Shown in pieces: positions 24,772 through 31,583 of a stretch of 64,000 bases of DNA; within the stretch, counting starts at the first letter, position 1, and each line of letters starts with the position of its first letter. The position numbers and the translations under genes were made by a program. Source of the DNA: Acidimicrobilacustris europaeus (GTDB lineage: Bacteria > Actinomycetota > Acidimicrobiia > Acidimicrobiales > Acidimicrobilacustridaceae); NCBI GenBank assembly GCA_965194515.1, contig OZ239146.1, forward strand, positions 744,001-808,000. Direction: 5' to 3'. The notes below the pieces were generated by a model. The model searched no databases. It was not told the DNA's origin and saw only the letters and a list, made by a program, of their open reading frames with translations.

Positions 24772-25947
24772 ATGGCCACCTTCCGAGACCTCCTCTCGCA
24801 GACAAAGAGCCAGATCACCGAGATCGAACCGGCCGAAGCCGAAGCGCTGCGCGCCCAACCGGCCACGGTGTTCCTTGACGTTCGTGAGCCCGACGAGTTT
24901 GAGCAGGGCGCTATTCCGAACGCTGTCTTCATTCCCCGTGGCCATCTCGAAGCTCAGGTCGAGAGTCGCATTCCCAATCGGGACTCAAAGGTTGTGGTGT
25001 TCTGCGCCGGCGGCGTGCGTTCGGCGTTCGCGGCCAAGACACTCGGCGAGCTTGGGTACACCGATGTTCTTTCAATGAACGGCGGTTTCAACGCTTGGAA
25101 AGACCAGGGGCGTGACTGGTCGGCACCTCGCACGCTCAGTGCTGAGCAGCGCAACCGCTACCAGCGACATCTTCTCCTCCCTGAGGTTGGTGAAGAAGGT
25201 CAGCTCAAACTTCTTGATTCGAAGATTCTGCTTCTCGGCGCTGGCGGCCTTGGTTCGCCATCGGCGCTGTACCTCGCAGCAGCAGGTGTAGGAACGATTG
25301 GCATCATCGACATGGATGTCGTCGATGAATCAAATCTTCAGCGTCAGATCATTCACAACATCGAGCGCGTCGGTATGCGCAAAGTCGACTCAGCGGCAAA
25401 GACGCTTCAGTTGTTGAATCCTGAAGTCAATGTCATCACTCACGACATGCGTCTCGATGCGTCGAATGTTGTAGGGCTGCTTTCGCAGTACGACCTCGTT
25501 GTCGACGGTGCTGACAACTTCCCGAGTCGTTACCTGCTCAACGATGCATCGCTAAAGACGGGCACGCCGGTTGTGCACGGATCGATCTTCCGCTTCGAAG
25601 GTCAGATGACAGTGTTCCTTCCGCACGATGGTCCTTGCTACCGCTGCTTCCTGCCCGAGCCGCCGCCGCCGGAACTTGCGCCGTCCTGCGCCGAGGCCGG
25701 AGTGCTTGGTGTTCTTCCCGGCATCGTTGGGTCGATCCAGGCAATTGAAGCAATCAAACTCCTGCTCGGCCTGGGCGATTCATTGTCCGGCCGATTGATG
25801 GCATATGACAGCCTTGAGCAGTCGTTCATGACCTACAAGATCCGCCGGGATCCCAAGTGCCCCGCGTGTTCCATCGAGCCAGAAGAAATCGTGATCGCGG
25901 AGTACGACCAGTACTGCACCCCGCACGCACCGCATTTCGACCTCTGA
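24772..25947 (+). CDS. moeB: Rhodanese-ThiF fusion: MoeB/ThiF-type adenylyltransferase-sulfurtransferase
   Basis: A 391-residue protein in which an N-terminal rhodanese domain (residues about 15-120, active Cys78 in FCAGGVRS) precedes an E1-like adenylating domain. The latter has GAGGLGSPSALYLAAAGVG, the NLQRQ arginine-containing segment, the catalytic cysteine in PSCAEAGVLGVLPG, and a zinc site CYRC...CPAC. It would adenylate and thiolate the C-terminus of a sulfur-carrier protein for molybdopterin, thiamine or thiolated-tRNA synthesis. MoeZ and MOCS3 have the rhodanese at the C-terminus, so the order is swapped here. Ribosome site AGAGG precedes the ATG. No carrier protein gene lies next to it. 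Confidence 0.88.
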   Translation: MATFRDLLSQTKSQITEIEPAEAEALRAQPATVFLDVREPDEFEQGAIPNAVFIPRGHLEAQVESRIPNRDSKVVVFCAGGVRSAFAAKTLGELGYTDVLSMNGGFNAWKDQGRDWSAPRTLSAEQRNRYQRHLLLPEVGEEGQLKLLDSKILLLGAGGLGSPSALYLAAAGVGTIGIIDMDVVDESNLQRQIIHNIERVGMRKVDSAAKTLQLLNPEVNVITHDMRLDASNVVGLLSQYDLVVDGADNFPSRYLLNDASLKTGTPVVHGSIFRFEGQMTVFLPHDGPCYRCFLPEPPPPELAPSCAEAGVLGVLPGIVGSIQAIEAIKLLLGLGDSLSGRLMAYDSLEQSFMTYKIRRDPKCPACSIEPEEIVIAEYDQYCTPHAPHFDL

Positions 25948-25972
25948 TTTCACCCGGCCGCCAGTCGGTCTC

Positions 25973-25986
25973 CCGGCTTCGGCCGG
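25973..25986 (+). terminator. UUCG-loop hairpin after the MoeB-like gene
   Basis: CCGGC-TTCG-GCCGG forms a perfect 5-bp GC stem with the very stable UUCG tetraloop, 26 nt after the stop codon. A five-T run follows only after 14 nt, so termination may be imperfect. It marks the boundary between housekeeping genes and the glycan locus. Confidence 0.5.
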
Positions 25987-26044
25987 TTGATCAGAACTGA
26001 TTTTTGCCTGGAGGTCGCGTTTCTGTGGTCGAGGTCATGCGAAT

Positions 26045-27382
26045 ATGGTCGGCATGAGAGCGAAGATCGCAGCTGGAGCGGCAAAGGTCAAAGGTGCGGT
26101 GCCCGATGGCGCTGCATCAGTTGGTCTTGGCATCGCTGTCGCGTCAATCGCTGCATACGCGTTTGTCGTCATCACACTGAACTCGCTTGATGGTGGAGCA
26201 AAAGCAGCGTTCTCCGCTTTTTGGGCGGTCATCTTCGTCATCGGTCCTGGCTTCTTCCTTCCGATGGAACAAGAGGTCGGTCGAGCTGTTGCCCACCGGC
26301 GCGCGCAGGGCGACGGAAGTCGTCCGCTTGTGTACAAAGCGTTCAAGCTCGGTGCTGGACTCACGGCGATTCTCATCGTTGCGACGGTTGCGCTTTCGCC
26401 ACTTCTTTCGAAAGAGATCTACAACGGAGATCAATTTTTCACTGTTGCTCTTGCTGTGAGTTTGGTGTCGTTCTTCTTGTTGCATCTTTCCCGCGGCGTT
26501 TTGGCTGGCGAGGGCCGATTCCGCCCCTATGCAGAGATCATTGCGATCGATGCGATCGTTCGCCTGGTCATGGTGATCGGGCTCGTGGTCGCTGGCGTGA
26601 CTTCCGCCGGCGTCTTTGCGCTCTGTATCGGTCTTGCTCCACTGGTTGCACTGCCGCTTGCGCTTCGCGGACAGCGTCAGATCCTTCAGCCCGGAAGCGA
26701 CGCTCCATTCGGTGAACTTTCGAAGAACTTGGGCTGGCTTCTTGCCGGCTCTGTGTTTATGCAAGCTCTGGCCTATTCGCCTTTACTCGGAGTGAATTTG
26801 CTGGGTGGACCCGAAGACGAAGAAATAGTCACCGGATTCGCCTCTGCATTTTTCATTGCTCGAATTCCGATTTTGGCGTTCGGAGCGATCCAAGGTGTTC
26901 TCCTGCCGAAACTCGCTGGGTTGGCGGGAAGCGGGCAGAAAGATGAGTTCAAGAGTGGGCTCGAAAAACTGTTGGTCCTCGTCGTTGGTATCGCAATTGC
27001 GGGAACTATCGGAGCATTCGTCCTCGGGCCCACCGTCGGCAAAATCCTCTTTAACGATTTCACGATGAGTGCAAGCGGGCTTGCTCTCCTCGCCGCGGGC
27101 AGCGGCGTATTCATCATTGCCTTGACCCTTGCGCAAGCACTGATGGCACTCGGCGGTCACAGGACGACGGCAATTGCATGGGGCCTTGGCCTCATCGTCG
27201 CGATTGTTTGTATGAGCCTGATCCAGGGACTTGAACTGCGCGTCGACCTCGGGTTTCTCCTGGGAGGTCTTCTCGCAACAGCGGTGATGTTCCCTGCGGT
27301 GCTTCGCCGCCGTTCGGGTATGGACGACCTTGGCGTAGGGGCCCTTGTAGAAGCAATCGAACACGAGCCGATTGAAATCTGA
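26045..27382 (+). CDS. Polysaccharide flippase-like membrane protein (MATE/Wzx superfamily)
   Basis: A 445-residue very hydrophobic protein with about 12 to 14 helices and the spacing of oligosaccharide flippases. The first helix pair contains the loop DGGAKAAFSAFWAVIF, then FFLPMEQEVGRAVAHRRAQG on the cytoplasmic side. It probably moves lipid-linked sugars across the membrane. The ATG at 26045 or 26054 could start it; neither has a clear ribosome site. Its stop overlaps the next ATG (TGATG), so the methyltransferase is co-translated. First gene of the 26-48 kb glycan locus. Confidence 0.75.
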   Translation: MVGMRAKIAAGAAKVKGAVPDGAASVGLGIAVASIAAYAFVVITLNSLDGGAKAAFSAFWAVIFVIGPGFFLPMEQEVGRAVAHRRAQGDGSRPLVYKAFKLGAGLTAILIVATVALSPLLSKEIYNGDQFFTVALAVSLVSFFLLHLSRGVLAGEGRFRPYAEIIAIDAIVRLVMVIGLVVAGVTSAGVFALCIGLAPLVALPLALRGQRQILQPGSDAPFGELSKNLGWLLAGSVFMQALAYSPLLGVNLLGGPEDEEIVTGFASAFFIARIPILAFGAIQGVLLPKLAGLAGSGQKDEFKSGLEKLLVLVVGIAIAGTIGAFVLGPTVGKILFNDFTMSASGLALLAAGSGVFIIALTLAQALMALGGHRTTAIAWGLGLIVAIVCMSLIQGLELRVDLGFLLGGLLATAVMFPAVLRRRSGMDDLGVGALVEAIEHEPIEI

Positions 27383-27978
27383 TGAATGCCGATACCTCAG
27401 GCGAGTGGTACACCGATCGCCTGCAACGCATAAATGGTCGTGGCTGGAAGCGGTTTGTTCCGGATCCCTATCGATGGAACCTACGCCGACTGAAGTTGGG
27501 GCGCACGCTTGACGTCGGTTGCGGGATCGGCCGATGCCTCGCATTTATCGATGGAAATGGTGTTGGGGTAGACCACAACCAGAAGTCTGTTGAAGTTTGC
27601 CGCTCTCGTGGGCTTGAGGCGTATACGCCCGACGAGTTCTTCGGCATCGATGTGGGGCTCTTCGACTCGATCTTGCTGTCGCATGTCTTGGAACACACCA
27701 GCATTGACGAGGGTCGAGAGTTGCTCACCTCCTATGTGCGGTACCTGAAGCCGGGTGGGCGGATTCTGCTGATTACCCCGCAACTCGCCGGTCAGAAGTC
27801 TGATCCCACACATGTACGACTTCTCGACACAGACGCATTGCGGTCACAGATTGAGGAGTTGGGTGGAACCGACATCAAGACCCGATCCTTTCCCTTTCCT
27901 CGCTTCGCCGGTGGGGTCTTTCGGTACAACGAATCGCAGGCATTCGGGACGATTCTGGGTGGCATTGCAAAGGGCTGA
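27382..27978 (+). CDS. Class I SAM-dependent methyltransferase
   Basis: A 198-residue methyltransferase. SAM-binding motif I is LDVGCGIGRCLAF, motif II GVGVDHNQKSV, and the later LSHVLEHTSIDEGRELL and YLKPGGRILLITPQ are typical of the Methyltransf_11 group. Coupled to the flippase by a 1-nt overlap, so a lipid-linked sugar or polyprenol intermediate is a plausible substrate; this is inference. Confidence 0.82.
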   Translation: MNADTSGEWYTDRLQRINGRGWKRFVPDPYRWNLRRLKLGRTLDVGCGIGRCLAFIDGNGVGVDHNQKSVEVCRSRGLEAYTPDEFFGIDVGLFDSILLSHVLEHTSIDEGRELLTSYVRYLKPGGRILLITPQLAGQKSDPTHVRLLDTDALRSQIEELGGTDIKTRSFPFPRFAGGVFRYNESQAFGTILGGIAKG

Positions 27979-28042
27979 TCGGGGAGTACCCTTGTAGTGA
28001 GGCGGAGGAGCACGTTTGCGCGTGTGTCTTTTTGAGGTGTGT

Positions 28043-30295
28043 ATGTCCGTCTTGAAGTTCCCCAAGCGACTATTGGCCCGGCGCAGGATGTTGCGCCGTG
28101 GCATTGTCGTTGGGTTTTTTCTGGGCATTGTCTTTTTCGCTACCAGCTGTCTGCCTGGTGTCGTTGCGTCGCCCACGTCTGGCTTGACGTACGGCAAAGG
28201 TCCCCTAGACGCAATCCGCGATGCAGCGAGCCGCACCACAACTTCCGGACCGAGCTCGCAATGTGGGCTGACGTCTCTCGAGTTGGCAGTAATGATGATG
28301 GTGCCGACCTACTTCGAAGCTGGCGGACCAGTTCCCTCGCCCATGGCGCTCTCTCGATGGGACAATGTCAACGTCAGGGCATCGAATGTCAATCTCTTTG
28401 CGTTTGGTCAAACAACCGGACCGTATGTCAACGCTTTCTTCAGTCCCGGCATTGGGTTGTGGCAGTTTGATTCCGCCGGGGGATGGGACCTCACCGCTGC
28501 TGATGCAATCGATGCAGTCACTGCGTCGAACGCCGCAGCCTCAACGATTGCTTATCGCTGGTGCAACGCTCCCGACAGTCGCAAAGTCACGCCGCAATCA
28601 CGGCGCGCCTATGCATGGTTGCCGTGGTTTGGCTGCAGTTCAACGACAGGCAATTGTGAAACTCGATACCAGCAACTGATCCTTGAAGGCTCAATCAATG
28701 CCGCTCAGGATTCGGGTGTCGACACGAGTGGAGGCATGTCCGCGCGAACCTGCGATGTAGCTGGCCTAGGTTCAAATCTTCCGTGTTGGTATGTCAATCC
28801 TGCCAACGCGCAAGGATCGCGAGGCTGGACTTCTTTAACCTACGATCCAGCGCGACCTGACTTCGTTACGCCTTTGCCCAAACCGTTCTATGTCGTGCGC
28901 GCAAACGGTCGCGAGTACCGCATCTGGTTGAAAGTCGACACGGGTTACGACATCGGAATCACTGCGTCGCATCCGGTCACCACCAACGCACGCACTTCAA
29001 TGGTGTGGGAACGTCAAGCAAACCTTTGCGACAAAACGCAGTACCGCGGTGAATGTTCGGGATTTCCGCCAGTGGGAGTCTTGGATTCGGTGGCTGTTGT
29101 AAACGGTTCGATCAACGTAAAAGGCTGGGCGTGGGATCGCGATACGACGGGCGTTGTTCCGATTCATGTGTATGTCGGCGCACAAGGAAACGCGACGTCA
29201 ACTGGCCTTTCTAGGCCGGATGTATCGTCTGCCATATCAGGTGCTCCGGGCAGCACCGGTTTTGATTTCACAGCGCCAGCATCTTTAGGCCCCCAACGAA
29301 TCTGCGTTTACGTGATTGACGTGGCCGGAAATTTGGGGAATCCGTTGCTTGGTTGCCGCGATGTGGTGGTTACATCAACGCCGCGAGGTTTCATCGACGC
29401 AGTGGTTGCTCGTCCCGGTTCGATAAGTGTCTCGGGATGGTCCGTCATTCCTGGCGATCCGTCTAGCGTTGCGATAATTTCTGTAGATGGAGTGGTCGCG
29501 GCGCGTCTATCGCGTACTGATCTGCGTTCAGATGTTCAGACATTGATTCCGGGTGTCGAACTCCGCACGGGGTTCACTGGTTCGGTTGATTCTTCTCCGG
29601 GCAAACATACGGTGTGCCTTACGGCTGGATCACTTCCGCTGGGGGCCCTCGGGTGCCGTGTTGTCACTCTTCCCTCTGGTTCGCCATTTGGGGCCTTTGA
29701 GGCAATCTCTAGTAGGCCGGGTGGGGTAAGCGTCGCTGGTTGGGCGATTGACCCCGATATTGCGACAGCGGCAACTATCCATGTCTACGTCAATGGAGTT
29801 GGCTACGCGTTGAATGCCGACACAAATCGTCCAGACATCGCTGCCGCATTCCAAGGATATGGCGCTGCGCATGGATTCTCGTCTGTCCTTCCTGCCCCTG
29901 GCGGCGCAGTCACCGTCTGTGCTTACGGCATCAACGTGGGTGTCGGCACGCACTCGCCACTTGGTTGCCGAACGACCACGGTGCCAACGGGTTCACCTTT
30001 CGGCGTTATCGACACTCTTGCGCGATCTGGCAACTCGGTGACGGGCTCGGGCTGGGTCATCGACCCAGATACCGCCATATCGATTCCTGTGCATGTGTAT
30101 GTGAATGGCGTTGGCTATGGCCTGACGGCCAATGACAGCAGGCCCGATGTGGCTGGTGTATTTCCCGTATATGGCGCTGCACACGGCTACTCATTCTCGA
30201 TTCCCGTCGCTGCTGGCTCGGCGCGGGTCTGTGTCTACGGGATAGAGATCGCTGGGACAGGGGGCAATGTGCTCCTCGGCTGCCGTACCGTCTAG
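28043..30295 (+). CDS. Exported lysozyme/transglycosylase-like protein with four ~100-residue repeats
   Basis: About 750 residues. A basic N-terminus precedes a hydrophobic export helix ending FFATSCLPG, an imperfect lipobox, so it may be a lipoprotein or simply secreted. Residues about 65-330 contain LELAVMMMVPTYFEAGG and FFSPGIGLWQFDSAGGW, which recall the catalytic Glu and the GLMQ-type motif of goose-lysozyme or lytic-transglycosylase folds; this is a tentative structural guess. Residues about 343-750 are four tandem repeats like those of the GH25 protein at 31584. I use the ATG at 28043 (GAGGTG about 6 nt upstream) instead of the TTG at 28016. It sits between a methyltransferase and rmlA. 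Confidence 0.7.
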   Translation: MSVLKFPKRLLARRRMLRRGIVVGFFLGIVFFATSCLPGVVASPTSGLTYGKGPLDAIRDAASRTTTSGPSSQCGLTSLELAVMMMVPTYFEAGGPVPSPMALSRWDNVNVRASNVNLFAFGQTTGPYVNAFFSPGIGLWQFDSAGGWDLTAADAIDAVTASNAAASTIAYRWCNAPDSRKVTPQSRRAYAWLPWFGCSSTTGNCETRYQQLILEGSINAAQDSGVDTSGGMSARTCDVAGLGSNLPCWYVNPANAQGSRGWTSLTYDPARPDFVTPLPKPFYVVRANGREYRIWLKVDTGYDIGITASHPVTTNARTSMVWERQANLCDKTQYRGECSGFPPVGVLDSVAVVNGSINVKGWAWDRDTTGVVPIHVYVGAQGNATSTGLSRPDVSSAISGAPGSTGFDFTAPASLGPQRICVYVIDVAGNLGNPLLGCRDVVVTSTPRGFIDAVVARPGSISVSGWSVIPGDPSSVAIISVDGVVAARLSRTDLRSDVQTLIPGVELRTGFTGSVDSSPGKHTVCLTAGSLPLGALGCRVVTLPSGSPFGAFEAISSRPGGVSVAGWAIDPDIATAATIHVYVNGVGYALNADTNRPDIAAAFQGYGAAHGFSSVLPAPGGAVTVCAYGINVGVGTHSPLGCRTTTVPTGSPFGVIDTLARSGNSVTGSGWVIDPDTAISIPVHVYVNGVGYGLTANDSRPDVAGVFPVYGAAHGYSFSIPVAAGSARVCVYGIEIAGTGGNVLLGCRTV
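29069..30292 (+). repeat. Four tandem ~100-residue domains (protein-level repeat)
   Basis: Units start near 29069, 29381, 29684 and 29996. Each runs: Pro-Phe-Gly-x-Ile-Asp, a GSIxVSGWAIDPDT strand pair, VHVYVNG, an RPDV segment, HGF, then VCVYGI and LGCR at the end. Two conserved cysteines per unit (VC and GC) could form a disulfide outside the cell. The third and fourth units are the most alike. The nucleotide sequences have diverged, so duplication is not recent. Confidence 0.85.
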
Positions 30296-30338
30296 TTGAG
30301 CTTCGGGGCGTTGGGGACCCGGTTGCGGATGTATGGAA

Positions 30339-30359
30339 GGGGTTCGGAAAGCCGGCCCC
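30339..30359 (+). terminator. GC-rich hairpin just before rmlA
   Basis: GGGGTTCGG-AAAG-CCGGCCCC can form a seven- to eight-pair stem with one mismatch. It lies 16 nt before the rmlA GTG and after the repeat-protein gene. There is no T-run, so its role as a terminator is uncertain. TAGAAA at 30363-30368, 7 nt before the GTG, could be a leaderless -10 box for rmlA. Confidence 0.35.
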
Positions 30360-30375
30360 TGCTAGAAACTCCTGC

Positions 30376-31470
30376 GTGAAGGGACTCATTCTTTCCGGCG
30401 GTGCCGGAACACGACTGCGGCCGATTACCCATACCAGCGCTAAACAGCTGGTGCCGGTTGCGAATAAGCCCATCCTGTTTTTCGGCATTGAAGACATGGT
30501 CGAGGCAGGCATCACTGAAATCGGCATTGTCACGGGCGATACCGGCCCCGAAATCCAAGCTGCAGTCGGAGACGGCTCACGCTGGGGAGCCAAAGTCACT
30601 TATATCCCTCAAGATGCTCCGCTGGGCTTGGCTCATTGCGTTCTGATCGCCCAGGAGTTCCTTGGCGACGACGACTTTGTCATGTACCTCGGCGACAATC
30701 TGCTTCGCCAGGGCATTGCGGAGTTCGTCGAAAGTTTCGAAGCCGATCATGTTGAGTCCCGCGCTGAAGATGTGAAGGTTCCTTCGGCGCAGATTCTGCT
30801 TGCTCGTGTTCCTGATCCTCAACGTTTCGGTGTCGCCGAGATCGGTGCCGACGGCGAAGTGACACAACTCGTCGAGAAGCCGCTCGAACCAAAGTCTGAT
30901 CTCGCTCTCGTTGGGGTCTACCTCTTCGATCGCCACATTCACGATGCCGTTGCCGCGATTGAACCTTCACCACGCGGAGAACTCGAAATCACCGACGCAA
31001 TCCAGTGGCTGATCGATAACGGACATCGCGTTCGCCATGAGGTTCTTGAAGGCTGGTGGAAAGACACCGGAAAACTTGAACCGCTGCTTGAAGGCAACCG
31101 TCTCGTACTCGACATGCTCGCTGCGTCGAACAGTGGATCTGTCGATGCCGCGTCGGTCCTCGAGGGAATTGTCGTCATCGAGGATGGCGCTGAAGTCATC
31201 AACTCAACGCTTCGCGGTCCGGTAATCATCGGTGAAGGCGCAAAGATCATCGACAGCACAATCGGCCCGTACGCGTCGATCTATTTCGACTGCGAAATTT
31301 CTGACAGCACTATCGAGAACTCCGTCATTCTTGAGCAGTCACGAATCACGGGAATTCGTTCGATCGCAGATTCACTCGTGGGCAAGCAAGTGGAAGTACG
31401 CAAGTCGCAACGGGAGCCGCACGCAAAGCGGCTCATGATCGGCGACCACTCCGTCGTTGAACTCGACTAG
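30376..31470 (+). CDS. rmlA: Glucose-1-phosphate thymidylyltransferase, long form
   Basis: A 364-residue nucleotidyltransferase making dTDP-glucose, the first step to dTDP-rhamnose. The signature LILSGGAGTRLRPITHTSAKQ is at the N-terminus, then VMYLGDNLL with the metal aspartate and VVEKPxEP-like and GWWKDTG segments. A C-terminal left-handed beta-helix (about residues 250-340, hexapeptide-like repeats) marks the long StrD-type form rather than the shorter RmlA. The GTG start has no ribosome site and may be leaderless. rmlC, rmlB and rmlD follow, separated by the lysozyme gene. Confidence 0.9.
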   Translation: MKGLILSGGAGTRLRPITHTSAKQLVPVANKPILFFGIEDMVEAGITEIGIVTGDTGPEIQAAVGDGSRWGAKVTYIPQDAPLGLAHCVLIAQEFLGDDDFVMYLGDNLLRQGIAEFVESFEADHVESRAEDVKVPSAQILLARVPDPQRFGVAEIGADGEVTQLVEKPLEPKSDLALVGVYLFDRHIHDAVAAIEPSPRGELEITDAIQWLIDNGHRVRHEVLEGWWKDTGKLEPLLEGNRLVLDMLAASNSGSVDAASVLEGIVVIEDGAEVINSTLRGPVIIGEGAKIIDSTIGPYASIYFDCEISDSTIENSVILEQSRITGIRSIADSLVGKQVEVRKSQREPHAKRLMIGDHSVVELD

Positions 31471-31583
31471 TTCCGGTCGAACAGAGAGTGTTTCCCCTTA
31501 TTCCATAATGGATTGCAGGGTGAGGGTAGAAACGATGCCCCTCTACGTAGAATTGAAGTACGGCATTATCCGGAATTTTGCTC

